This document shows positions 15,993 to 23,858 of a stretch of 29,877 nucleotides of DNA, piece after piece. A program made the translations under genes and the position numbers. How positions within the stretch are numbered: position 1 is the first letter of the stretch; every line of letters begins with the position of its first letter. This stretch comes from a virus, in the IMG/VR virus record IMGVR_UViG_3300025276_000143, positions 1 to 29,877 of that record; one strand, 5' to 3'. The notes beneath the pieces were generated by a model that was given only the letters and a program-made list of their open reading frames with translations, was not told where the DNA came from and ran no database searches.

Positions 15993-16562
15993 ATGGCTAA
16001 ACGAGCGACACGAAATTACGTAAACAACCCAGAGTTTCTGGAAGCTATCGTAGCGTACAAGAAATTGTGCAACGAAGCAGAGGACTCAGGTGATAAAAGA
16101 CCACAGATTCCAAACTATATTGGTCACTGTATCTACCAGATATCCACCAGACTAGCATCTAAGCCAAACTTTTCTGGCTACTCATACAAAGATGAGATGA
16201 TTAGTGATGGTCTAGAGAATGCTATTCAAGCACTAGGTAATTTTGATCCAGAGAAATCACACAATCCATTTGCATACTTTACACAGATTATCTGGTACGC
16301 TTTCTTAAGACGTATCGATAAAGAGAAGAAGCAACTCTACATCAAGCATAAAGTCACAGAGAATTCTGTTATGACGGGTACTGCTACTGATGGTGCAGAC
16401 GATGCTTCTGGTGAACCAGCTTACATCGATCTCAATAACGACTACATGAATGACTTCGTTAGGACGTATGAGAAGAAGATGGAAGACAAGAAGAAGCAAC
16501 AAGTGAAAGCCAAGAAGGGTCTAGAGAAGTTTATTGACGAAGATCCTAAAAAAGAGGACTAG
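15993..16562 (+). CDS. 55: Late-transcription sigma factor gp55
   Basis: A 189-residue minimal sigma factor (T4 gp55: 185) that directs host RNA polymerase to TATAAATA late promoters together with the gp45 clamp and, in T4, gp33. The region IPNYIGHCIYQISTRLASKPNF (about residues 39-60) through DEMISDGLENAIQALGNFDPEK (67-88) and NPFAYFTQIIWYAFLRRIDKEKK (91-113) corresponds to sigma region 2. The Lys-rich C-terminal tail is where the clamp-binding motif sits in T4. I use ATG 15993 after AGGTGAGG; a TTG one codon earlier is less likely. Many perfect late promoters in the virion region support the function. gp33 is not visible here. Confidence 0.95.
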   Translation: MAKRATRNYVNNPEFLEAIVAYKKLCNEAEDSGDKRPQIPNYIGHCIYQISTRLASKPNFSGYSYKDEMISDGLENAIQALGNFDPEKSHNPFAYFTQIIWYAFLRRIDKEKKQLYIKHKVTENSVMTGTATDGADDASGEPAYIDLNNDYMNDFVRTYEKKMEDKKKQQVKAKKGLEKFIDEDPKKED

Positions 16563-16565
16563 AGC

Positions 16566-17633
16566 ATGAAGATTGCAATCCTGAACGATACGCATTGGGG
16601 CGCACGTAATGATAACACTGCCATTGCTGATCATCAGATAAAGTTTTACCGTGAAGTATTCTTCCCACACCTACGTGAGAATGGGATAACTACAGTATTT
16701 CACTTGGGAGATGTTACAGACAGACGTAAATATATCAACTTCGTTACAGCTAAAAATCTTGAAGATCACTTCATGAAAGTCTGTGCAGACGAAGGCATTG
16801 AACTGTATATGATAGCCGGGAATCATGACACTTACTTCAAGAACACTAATGATGTAAATAGTCTTAACCAATTGTACGGTAATACAAGTCATCAGAACTT
16901 ACATCTATATTGGGAAAAACCAGTAGAGTTGGACATGGACGGTTGTAAGATTATGCTTGCTCCATGGCTATGTGCAGAGAACTATGATATGTCTATGAAA
17001 GCTATGGCTGACACCAAAGCGCAAATTCTTATGGGACACTTTGAGATCACTGGCTACGAGATGGATAAAGGTCATCTATGTGATCATGGTATGGACCGCA
17101 ACACGTTTGCTAAGTTCGACTCAGTTTATTCTGGTCACTTCCACCAGCCATCATCAATAGGTAATATCTCATATCTAGGCGCACAGTACGAAATGACTTG
17201 GTCGGATCATGACCAGAAGCGTGGCTTTAGTGTGTTTGATACCGAATCTCGCACAATGGAATATGTTCGTAACCCGTTCAGTCTGTTCCATAAGATTGTA
17301 TACAATGATACAGACATGACTATAGAAGATGTTGCCCATCTCGACACTACTAACTTGACAAACACCTTTATTAAAGTTATAGTATCTAATAAAAGTAATC
17401 CTTACATCTTTGACCTATTCTTAGATAGGCTTCAAGCATCTGCTCCATGCGACATCAAAGTCGTAGAAGATCACATGAACCTTGATGTTATAGATGAAAG
17501 CGAGTTGGTTGATGAGGCGCAAGATACTCTAACCATTCTGAAGCAGTATGTTCAGAACCTAGAGTTTACTGGTGATAAGTCTAAAGTTGAAAGAGTTTTA
17601 GATGATCTGTATAAAGAGGCGATTGATTTATGA
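16566..17633 (+). CDS. 47: Recombination nuclease subunit gp47 (Mre11/SbcD-like)
   Basis: A 355-residue calcineurin-like phosphoesterase (T4 gp47: 339). Metal-binding motifs are all present: NDTHWG (Asp8, His10), FHLGDVTDRR (Asp49), AGNHDTY (residues 84-90, Asn86/His87), MGHFE (His158), and YSGHFHQPS (His191, His193). With gp46 it forms the nuclease complex that resects DNA ends, degrades host DNA and primes recombination-dependent replication. It overlaps gp46 by four bases (ATGA), so the two subunits are translationally coupled. A consensus-like sigma-70 promoter is embedded at 17355-17383. Confidence 0.96.
   Translation: MKIAILNDTHWGARNDNTAIADHQIKFYREVFFPHLRENGITTVFHLGDVTDRRKYINFVTAKNLEDHFMKVCADEGIELYMIAGNHDTYFKNTNDVNSLNQLYGNTSHQNLHLYWEKPVELDMDGCKIMLAPWLCAENYDMSMKAMADTKAQILMGHFEITGYEMDKGHLCDHGMDRNTFAKFDSVYSGHFHQPSSIGNISYLGAQYEMTWSDHDQKRGFSVFDTESRTMEYVRNPFSLFHKIVYNDTDMTIEDVAHLDTTNLTNTFIKVIVSNKSNPYIFDLFLDRLQASAPCDIKVVEDHMNLDVIDESELVDEAQDTLTILKQYVQNLEFTGDKSKVERVLDDLYKEAIDL
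17355..17383 (+). promoter_or_regulatory. Possible internal sigma-70 promoter in gp47
   Basis: TTGACA (17355-17360), 17-base spacer, TATAGT (17378-17383; one mismatch). It lies inside the gp47 gene, about 250 bases before gp46. Confidence 0.45.
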
Positions 17634-19339
17634 TTTTGTTTGAGAGAGTTCGATATAAAAATATATTATCGACTGGTAATGCTTGGACCGAAGTACAACT
17701 AAACAGGAGTAAATCGACTCTTGTTATTGGTGACAATGGTGCAGGTAAGTCAACTATGCTAGACGCATTGACGTTTGCGTTATACGGTAAGGCGTTTCGT
17801 ACTATTAAGAAAAACCAACTACTTAACTCCATCAACGGTAAGGGTCTAGAAGTCGAAGCGTACTTTACCATAAGTGGTGCTAAGTATGTTATTAAGCGTG
17901 GCATCAAGCCAAACTTCTTTGAGATATGGAAGAACGATGAGTTAATGAATCAAGATGCGGCTGCCCGAGACTATCAAGCTTATCTAGAGGAGAGTATCCT
18001 TAAGTTAAACTATAAGTCTTTTGGTCAAGTTGTTGTTCTAGGTGCTAGTACATTTGTTCCGTTCATGCAGTTACGTGCTGGTGAGAGAAGAGATGTTATC
18101 GAAGACTTGCTAGATATCCAAATCTTTACTGTGATGAATACGTTACTCAAAGATAGGCTTACTGCTAACAAGACTGAGATCACTGAGATAAAGTACCAGA
18201 TTGATTTACTTAAGAATAGAATAGATTCATCCAAGAAGCACAATGATTCCATTCGTGAGATTAAGCAGGGTGAAGTGTCTAAGCTTAAAGAGAAGCTACG
18301 TGAACAAATTGCGTTTATCGAAAGCGAACAGGCTGTCATTGATACTATTCTAGACGATATAGAGGGGTTGACTAAGGGTATCTCCGACAAGGGTGTTACT
18401 AAGAAAAAATTAGAGGAGCTACAGACATTAGATGGAGAATTATCCAGCAAACTCAAGTCCCTGCGAAAAGAAATCGACTTCTACGAACACAATGACAACT
18501 GCCCAACTTGCAAGCAGGGCATCGAACACGACTTCAAGACCGACACCGTTAGCGGTAATTCTTCGAAAGCACAAGAAATCGAAGTGGCAAGGACAGAACT
18601 TGGACATAGAGGTCTAAAAGTAGAAGAGCGTCTTAAGGAGATCGATCTTGTCGAAGACGATATTAACTCTAAGAATCTTGACGCTAGTGGTCATAGAGCA
18701 AATCATAAGATGGCTCTTAACTCGTGTAGACACATTACGACTGAGTTAGACGAAGCTGAGAGTGAAGTCACTGCTATTGATAGTAATGAGATCAAAGATC
18801 AAGAGACTCAGCTTGCCGATCATCATAAGAGCCAAACACAATTGTTTGATGATAAAGAAACCCTAAGTATAGTTTCGTCTATGCTGAAGGATGGTGGTAT
18901 CAAAACACGGATCATTAAGCAGTATGTACCTGTTATGAATAAGTTGATCGGAAAGTATCTATCAGCTATGGACTTCTTTGTTCAGTTTGAATTAGATGAG
19001 AACTTCAACGAGACGATCAAGTCTAGATTTCGTGATGAGTTTTCGTATGCATCTTTCTCTGAAGGTGAGAAGTTGCGTATCGATTTAGCGTTGCTGTTTA
19101 CTTGGAGAGCAGTTTCTAAGTTACGCAACTCTGTATCGACTAATCTATTGATTATGGATGAGATAATGGATTCATCATTGGACACCTCTGGTACAGAAGA
19201 GTTTCTTAAGATAATCGAAGAACTCTCGGCTGACTCCAATATCTTTATTATCAGTCACAAGGGTGACCAGTTATTTGATAAATTCCACAGTGTCATCAAG
19301 TTTGAGAAAGTAAAGAACTTCAGTAGGATTGCAACATAA
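17630..19339 (+). CDS. 46: Recombination nuclease subunit gp46 (Rad50/SbcC-like)
   Basis: A 569-residue SMC-like ATPase (T4 gp46: 560). Order of parts: Walker A GDNGAGKS (residues 34-41), Q-loop region VLGASTFVPFMQL (136-148), coiled coil arm out (about 165-285), zinc hook CPTC (291-294), coiled coil back (to about 420), ABC signature FSEGEKLRIDLAL (476-488), Walker B LLIMDE (506-511) and His543 in the H-loop. It is the ATPase partner of gp47; the short arm and CxxC hook allow dimerisation. Starts inside the gp47 stop (ATGA). Confidence 0.96.
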   Translation: MILFERVRYKNILSTGNAWTEVQLNRSKSTLVIGDNGAGKSTMLDALTFALYGKAFRTIKKNQLLNSINGKGLEVEAYFTISGAKYVIKRGIKPNFFEIWKNDELMNQDAAARDYQAYLEESILKLNYKSFGQVVVLGASTFVPFMQLRAGERRDVIEDLLDIQIFTVMNTLLKDRLTANKTEITEIKYQIDLLKNRIDSSKKHNDSIREIKQGEVSKLKEKLREQIAFIESEQAVIDTILDDIEGLTKGISDKGVTKKKLEELQTLDGELSSKLKSLRKEIDFYEHNDNCPTCKQGIEHDFKTDTVSGNSSKAQEIEVARTELGHRGLKVEERLKEIDLVEDDINSKNLDASGHRANHKMALNSCRHITTELDEAESEVTAIDSNEIKDQETQLADHHKSQTQLFDDKETLSIVSSMLKDGGIKTRIIKQYVPVMNKLIGKYLSAMDFFVQFELDENFNETIKSRFRDEFSYASFSEGEKLRIDLALLFTWRAVSKLRNSVSTNLLIMDEIMDSSLDTSGTEEFLKIIEELSADSNIFIISHKGDQLFDKFHSVIKFEKVKNFSRIAT

Positions 19340-19353
19340 TAGAAAGGACAGAT

Positions 19354-19527
19354 ATGTCGATAGAGGCTAGACTTGAATCATTAGAGCGAAAGCATAAGCA
19401 TCAACATGCTATCATTGAGGCTGCCGAAGCAGAGAAGGCACCAGACCATTACATCGTTAAAATGAAAGTTGATAAACTGAAACTAAAAGATGAAATTGAG
19501 AGTATAAAGCGTGATCTATCTATTTGA
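19354..19527 (+). CDS. Small YdcH/DUF465-like protein
   Basis: A 57-residue ORF with AAAGGA before its ATG. The pattern RLESLERKHKHQHAIIEAAEAEKAPD, then LKLKDEIESIKR (given in two parts of its sequence: first half and last 16 residues) matches the YdcH/DUF465 family of short helical-hairpin proteins, whose role is unknown. Its last 17 bases overlap the start of the HAD phosphatase gene, so it opens the overlapping sugar-nucleotide cassette. It may be a small partner or chaperone of a neighbouring enzyme; this is inference. Confidence 0.7.
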   Translation: MSIEARLESLERKHKHQHAIIEAAEAEKAPDHYIVKMKVDKLKLKDEIESIKRDLSI

Positions 19528-20212
19528 TGTGGACGGAACTTTAACACCGAGCAGAGGCAGAATTGATGCTGAGTTTGGTGCTTGGTTCTCTAAATTTGTT
19601 GAGAACAACCATGTATGCTTAGTTACGGGTAGCGATAGGGCTAAGACTATTGAGCAAGTTGGCGATTACATATATTTCAAGTGTAAGCGTGTGTATCAGT
19701 GTTCTGGTAATGATGTTTGGGAAGGTGATAATAACATCAGAACTAATGACTGGAAACTGCCTAAGTTAGCACAATATTTCTTAGAAGAGAAGTTAGAGCA
19801 GAGTGGCTTTGGCATACGCACTGGCAATCATATCGAGCATCGTCCAGGTATGGTAAACTTCAGTATCGTGGGTCGTAATGCAAACACAGAACAGCGCAAG
19901 TGGTATACCGAATACGAAGGACTTCATATGGAGCGTGGACACATCGCTGATATGTTCAATCAACACTACCCGTATTTGACTGCTAGTGTCGCAGGTGAAA
20001 CTGGCATAGATATCTACCCACTAAACTCTGGTAAAGAACAGGTCTTGACAGACTACGATAAACCTGCTATACTATGCTTTATAGGTGATATGTGTGAGAA
20101 AGGTGGTAATGACTACACGATTTCGCAAGCTATATCAAAGAGAGACAATAGTAAATTTTATAATGTTAAGAATTGGAGAGAAACATGGGACCTACTGAGA
20201 CAAGAACAATAG
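19511..20212 (+). CDS. HAD-family phosphatase, phosphomannomutase-like
   Basis: A 233-residue HAD enzyme. The catalytic DVDGT motif (Asp6, Asp8) lies at the N-terminus, followed by LVTGSDR (residues 37-43), a cap region with EHRPGMVNFSIVGR (109-122), AGETGIDIYP (161-170) and GDMCEKGGND (192-201). The cap and last motifs resemble eukaryotic-type phosphomannomutase (PMM, HAD subclass IIB), so the substrate is probably a hexose or other sugar phosphate, and the reaction either mutase or phosphatase. The start GTG 19511 lies inside the YdcH-like gene with GAGAG upstream; the DVDGT motif leaves no later start. It overlaps the following cytidylyltransferase by 28 bases. Acts in the cytoplasm. Confidence 0.8.
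   Translation: MIYLFDVDGTLTPSRGRIDAEFGAWFSKFVENNHVCLVTGSDRAKTIEQVGDYIYFKCKRVYQCSGNDVWEGDNNIRTNDWKLPKLAQYFLEEKLEQSGFGIRTGNHIEHRPGMVNFSIVGRNANTEQRKWYTEYEGLHMERGHIADMFNQHYPYLTASVAGETGIDIYPLNSGKEQVLTDYDKPAILCFIGDMCEKGGNDYTISQAISKRDNSKFYNVKNWRETWDLLRQEQ
20045..20073 (+). promoter_or_regulatory. Internal sigma-70 promoter before the cytidylyltransferase
   Basis: TTGACA (20045-20050), 17-base spacer, TATACT (20068-20073), with an extended -10 TGC immediately upstream. It lies inside the HAD gene, 111 bases before the next start codon. Confidence 0.55.
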
Positions 20213-20616
20213 TTGGCTTTACGGCATCTACGTTCGACTTATTACATGCAGGTCATGTTGCTATGTTACGAGAAGCTAAAGAGCAATGTGATTACTTGAT
20301 ATGTGGATTACAGATCGACCCTTCTACGGATCGACCAGAGAAGAACTCACCTATACAAACAATCGTTGAGCGATATACACAACTTGCGGCTATCAGATAT
20401 GTTGATGAGATAGTTGTATATGCTACAGAGGATGATCTTACTGACATATTAGAGATGTATAGTATCGATGTTAGAATTCTCGGTGATGAATACAAAGACA
20501 AAGAGTTTACTGGTAGAGAACGCTGTGAGACTTTAGGTATAGCATTACACTTTAACACTAGAGATCACAGATTTTCTACAAGTGGTTTACGTAAGAGGAT
20601 ACTAGAAAGATCATGA
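20185..20616 (+). CDS. Cytidylyltransferase-like nucleotidyltransferase
   Basis: A 143-residue HxGH nucleotidyltransferase. HAGH (residues 21-24) follows GFTASTFDLL, the nucleotide-binding start of glycerol-3-phosphate cytidylyltransferase (TagD) and related enzymes; the C-terminal STSGLRKRI (131-139) is the second nucleotide-binding motif. The family transfers CMP (or AMP) to a phosphorylated alcohol or sugar such as glycerol-3-phosphate, phosphoethanolamine or heptose-1-phosphate. I start at ATG 20185 behind GGAGAG, within the HAD gene; a TTG twelve bases earlier is poorer. The stop overlaps the glycosyltransferase start (ATGA). In context it probably activates the product of the HAD step for the glycosyltransferases; substrate unknown. 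Confidence 0.85.
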   Translation: MGPTETRTIVGFTASTFDLLHAGHVAMLREAKEQCDYLICGLQIDPSTDRPEKNSPIQTIVERYTQLAAIRYVDEIVVYATEDDLTDILEMYSIDVRILGDEYKDKEFTGRERCETLGIALHFNTRDHRFSTSGLRKRILERS

Positions 20617-21698
20617 AGATACTCTTACCATATTCAACACACTTCGAATTAGTAAAGCATCAGGACTCTAGCGGTCCTGTAATAACTGGTGGGATAGAAA
20701 AGTTCGTTCAAGACTTAGAGAATAACATTGACGGCATCATCCCAATACGTATTACTAAAGAAGACAAGGATAATCGTAACACTAAGCGTAAGATTACTGA
20801 TGCTATTGCATTGCATAATCCTGATATGATATTGTTTAACAATCCTTGGTGGGGAAACATGATGAGAACGTTTGGTGTTCCATTAATTTCTATTATGCAT
20901 GAACCACTTGTGCGTGACATACGTATGATCGAACTAGGCACAATACTGAAAGAACTGAATGATTATGGATGCCATATCTGGTTTGTTAGTCCTAGACAGC
21001 TAGATTATCATAGAGTTATGTCGCAAAGAATAAAAGACGTTGACTTTGGTGAAGTGAAAGGCTATATCAATCCATCTTATCTAGACAGTAGCACTACAGT
21101 ATCAGAAGATTTGCAGTATGATTGCACTACGGTCGGTAGATGTGATAATGAGAAAGCACCGTTTCTAGTTCATTTAAAGCTCCAGAGATCCGACCTAAAT
21201 AGTCTTGTGATGACAAATGATGGAGTTTATAAGAGTGATACTGTTAACGATTACGTAGCATCGAATCAGCATTGGGATGCACCAAGCCACACTTTGCGTG
21301 GATTACCACACACTGATGTCATGCAGAACATAGCTAAGTCTAAAGTGTTTTGTTCTACCTGGCCAAAAGAATCTTGGGGTATTACAGCAATGGAATCTTT
21401 AGGCTGTGGAGTACCAACCATTCTTATGACTGATGACAGCAACGCACATGCAAGTGAGTCCATTGCGGCAGATAGGTCACACTACATCAAAATTAATAGA
21501 AAGTGTTCTGATTCAGATTTCGAAGAAGCAGTGAGAAGTCTAATGAACACATCACATGAGAAGCGCATAGAGATATCGGAAATGACCAAAAAGAAGCATA
21601 GCTTAGAGAATTGGAAATTAGGTATTGACAAGATGATCGAAATGCGCTATAATGACAAGAATAAAGCATATTCAGATTTGACGGAGTTTTTTACATGA
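20613..21698 (+). CDS. GT4-like glycosyltransferase
   Basis: A 361-residue GT-B-type glycosyltransferase. The N-terminal half has the acceptor-domain loop GGIEKFV (residues 26-32) and a ISIMHEPL strand end (92-99). The C-terminal domain has KVFCSTWPKESWGITAMESL (from 244) and GCGVPTI (264-270), with the E-x7-E-like pattern that binds the nucleotide sugar in GT4 enzymes. It overlaps both neighbours by four bases (ATGA at each side), so synthesis is coupled to the cytidylyltransferase and to the TAGT-like protein. Likely acceptor: modified DNA bases or a glycan already placed by the neighbouring enzyme; a virion or host surface acceptor cannot be ruled out. Confidence 0.82.
   Translation: MKILLPYSTHFELVKHQDSSGPVITGGIEKFVQDLENNIDGIIPIRITKEDKDNRNTKRKITDAIALHNPDMILFNNPWWGNMMRTFGVPLISIMHEPLVRDIRMIELGTILKELNDYGCHIWFVSPRQLDYHRVMSQRIKDVDFGEVKGYINPSYLDSSTTVSEDLQYDCTTVGRCDNEKAPFLVHLKLQRSDLNSLVMTNDGVYKSDTVNDYVASNQHWDAPSHTLRGLPHTDVMQNIAKSKVFCSTWPKESWGITAMESLGCGVPTILMTDDSNAHASESIAADRSHYIKINRKCSDSDFEEAVRSLMNTSHEKRIEISEMTKKKHSLENWKLGIDKMIEMRYNDKNKAYSDLTEFFT
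21625..21653 (+). promoter_or_regulatory. Perfect consensus sigma-70 promoter before the TAGT gene
   Basis: TTGACA (21625-21630), 17-base spacer, TATAAT (21648-21653): both boxes and spacing are ideal. It lies within the 3' end of the GT4-like gene, 41 bases before the start codon at 21695, the normal distance for a dedicated promoter. Confidence 0.75.
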
Positions 21699-23254
21699 CA
21701 GACACACCAAAACCAGTAATCAGCGAGAGTTCGGGTTACGATAATTATATGGAAGCTGATGCTCGTAATAATGACTCTTATAGCATAGGTCTTGATAAGT
21801 TCTTTGATGAGCCATTACCAGTTGTGTTACAAGACACGACCAAAGCGAAGAGTTCTCTGGAATCTGACGTATGGAAAGCTGTTAAGGTACACTTCAGAAC
21901 TAACGATGACCTCGTAGATTTCTGTACTAAACTGAATCAGATGATACCAAACAATGTAAAGTCTGCTTACTATCCCCTACATAACCCAGAGTTAAGTCTG
22001 TTTGGTGACGAAGATGAAGAGCCTGTTACCATAGATGCGACTAGACTCTCACCTAAAATTAGAGATCAAGCTGTATCTTGCATACTAGATGGTGTTGAAG
22101 TCGAAGTTGATCCTAATGCTAAAGAAGATGAAGCATGGAAAGACCATTGGCACGGTATGCCAGATTACTCGCAAGAATGGGCATTAGCGTTAAGAACTAT
22201 CACTATGAAGTTCCGTACTAAAGCACACTACGATGAGTTCTCAAATCGAATCGCTCAAAGCATGACTGATAAAACTAAGTGGATATGGCATCCAGAACAG
22301 AAGATAATTCGCAATAGATTACTTCGTTGGGTACAACCAGCTGGTAGAACGCTCCCTGAGCATCCTATGTACATAGTATCAAAGGGTCGTGCCGACTCTA
22401 TGTTTACATCTCGTTCACTTTCTCGTATGCAGATACCACATTATATTGTTATCGAGCCGCAAGATCATGACGATTATGATAAAGCACTTGATACCTTTAA
22501 CATGAGAGATTACGTAACACTACTAGTCGCACCATTCTCCAATCACGGTGATGGTCCTGGTCGTGCTAGAAACTGGGCATGGGATCATTCAAGTAGCATC
22601 GGTGCAACAAGTCACTGGGTTCTAGATGATAACATCTCTGACTTCTATCGTCTACATGATAATCAACGTATCCGCTTCGAAAGTGGTGTAGGTTTTCAAG
22701 TCATGGAAGATTTCGTTAGTCGCTATGATAACGTTTACATTGCAGGTCCACAGTATCGTTTCTTTGTTGCTCCTACGCATAAGTATCCAGCATTTGTTGC
22801 TAATACTCGTATATATTCAACGTTGCTCATTCGTAATGATTGTAAGCATCGCTGGCGTGGACGTTACAATGAAGACACTGATATCTGTTTACGAGTGATG
22901 AAAGATGGTGACGTATGTGTGCAGTTCAATCAGTTCCTTCAAGGTAAAGCGGCAACACAAACTGTTTCTGGTGGTAATACTGCTGAGTTCTATCACGCAG
23001 AAAATACTGAGAATGAAGAGTTCAAGGATACTGGTTACAACACAGAGGGTACAGTTAACAAGTCCCAGATGTTGGTTGATATGCATCCAGATGTGGCACG
23101 TCTCGTTTGGCGTTATGGCAGATGGCATCATTGGGTAGACTACGGTCCATTCAAAATCAATGAGATGAAACTTAAGCCTGGTATTCAGTTACCTTCAGGC
23201 ATAAACAATTACGGCATGGAACTAGAAACTAACTTCGACTGGAAGAATGCATAA
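21695..23254 (+). CDS. TAGT-like glycosyltransferase with duplicated N-terminal domain
   Basis: A 519-residue protein. The C-terminal half (from about residue 224) resembles the TET/JBP-associated glycosyltransferase (TAGT) family of phages: MYIVSKGRADS (225-235), a Rossmann-like GT-A start IPHYIVIEP (247-255), GPGRARNWAWDHS (287-299), the metal-binding WVLDDNI (308-314), and RYNEDTDICLR (390-400). Known or proposed TAGT enzymes glycosylate 5-hydroxymethylpyrimidines in phage DNA. The N-terminal half contains two copies of one small domain: VKVHFRTNDDLVDFCTKL (63-80) with YYP (92-94), and ITMKFRTKAHYDEFSNRI (169-186) with IWHP (197-200). It starts inside the GT4-like stop (ATGA) and has an ideal promoter upstream. 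No hydroxymethylase or TET/JBP gene is in the window. Confidence 0.78.
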   Translation: MTDTPKPVISESSGYDNYMEADARNNDSYSIGLDKFFDEPLPVVLQDTTKAKSSLESDVWKAVKVHFRTNDDLVDFCTKLNQMIPNNVKSAYYPLHNPELSLFGDEDEEPVTIDATRLSPKIRDQAVSCILDGVEVEVDPNAKEDEAWKDHWHGMPDYSQEWALALRTITMKFRTKAHYDEFSNRIAQSMTDKTKWIWHPEQKIIRNRLLRWVQPAGRTLPEHPMYIVSKGRADSMFTSRSLSRMQIPHYIVIEPQDHDDYDKALDTFNMRDYVTLLVAPFSNHGDGPGRARNWAWDHSSSIGATSHWVLDDNISDFYRLHDNQRIRFESGVGFQVMEDFVSRYDNVYIAGPQYRFFVAPTHKYPAFVANTRIYSTLLIRNDCKHRWRGRYNEDTDICLRVMKDGDVCVQFNQFLQGKAATQTVSGGNTAEFYHAENTENEEFKDTGYNTEGTVNKSQMLVDMHPDVARLVWRYGRWHHWVDYGPFKINEMKLKPGIQLPSGINNYGMELETNFDWKNA

Positions 23255-23269
23255 TAAATGAAATAGTAC

Positions 23270-23297
23270 TTGACATTGCCTACCAGTTTGCTATACT
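23270..23297 (+). promoter_or_regulatory. Sigma-70 promoter for the HNH gene
   Basis: TTGACA (23270-23275), 16-base spacer, TATACT (23292-23297), in the gap after the TAGT-like gene. Its position excludes the in-frame GTG at 23298 as a translation start and supports ATG 23337. Confidence 0.85.
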
Positions 23298-23336
23298 GTG
23301 TACATAGATAAAGTTACTAGTGAGAGTGTATTGATT

Positions 23337-23783
23337 ATGATGAACGTTATGACGAACAGTATGAACATGAAGAAGAAGTTTATAGATGAGGGAAACCTAC
23401 TGCCACTCTGTATTAATCCTGGCTGTAATCGCAACGTACAAGTACGTGCTTGGGATAACTGGTCATTCAAGACTGAATGCGGTACCTGTTACAAATCACG
23501 TGCTACAGGTGTTAGAGGTAATGCTATGACGGGCATTACAATTCATAAGAAAACTTATTGCGAAAACACTGACGGTCATCTAGGTTGGATTTGTCCAGTA
23601 GATGCTTCTGCCTTTGTTGCTTTAAGTATGTTGAATGCCCTCGATTTAGAACACACTGATGGTGATCACAATAATAATAATCCAGAGAACGTCAAGACGA
23701 TCTGTAAAATGTGTCACGGTAAGAAGTCTATGAAGTACGGAGACTTCAGCAACCAGAAAGCGTCTGCAAGAAAGTTTAATTAA
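23337..23783 (+). CDS. HNH endonuclease with zinc-binding cysteines
   Basis: A 148-residue protein with a C-terminal HNH fold: LEHTDGDHNNNNPENVKTIC (residues 104-123) followed by KMCHGKK, giving His106, His111, the Asn of ENVK, and Cys123/Cys126 for structural zinc. More Cys pairs lie in the N-terminal half (Cys25/Cys30 and Cys48/Cys51), suggesting a zinc ribbon for DNA binding. I start at ATG 23337 (GTGAGAG upstream), because the frame's GTG at 23298 abuts the -10 box. It has its own sigma-70 promoter and no overlap with neighbours, unlike the surrounding genes, which fits a free-standing mobile endonuclease that inserted here. A DNA-processing role is the alternative. Confidence 0.8.
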   Translation: MMNVMTNSMNMKKKFIDEGNLLPLCINPGCNRNVQVRAWDNWSFKTECGTCYKSRATGVRGNAMTGITIHKKTYCENTDGHLGWICPVDASAFVALSMLNALDLEHTDGDHNNNNPENVKTICKMCHGKKSMKYGDFSNQKASARKFN

Positions 23784-23797
23784 ATTGCAAATAAAGG

Positions 23798-23826
23798 TTG
23801 ACAAACACCTAATAGTATGCGATAAT
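23798..23826 (+). promoter_or_regulatory. Sigma-70 promoter for the 23859 operon
   Basis: TTGACA (23798-23803), 17-base spacer, GATAAT (23821-23826), with extended -10 TGC. It precedes the run of two small genes, dexA-like and DUF5664-like genes, which overlap each other. Confidence 0.85.
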
Positions 23827-23858
23827 ACGTACATAAGATAACAAAAGAGAGATTATAA

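Noticed and set aside
21040-21068. TTGACT with 17-base spacer and TATATC inside the GT4 gene
   Set aside because: Both boxes imperfect, and far from a gene start.
23298-23336. Longer HNH protein starting at GTG 23298
   Set aside because: That codon directly follows the -10 box of the gene's own promoter and would not be in the transcript with a ribosome site.
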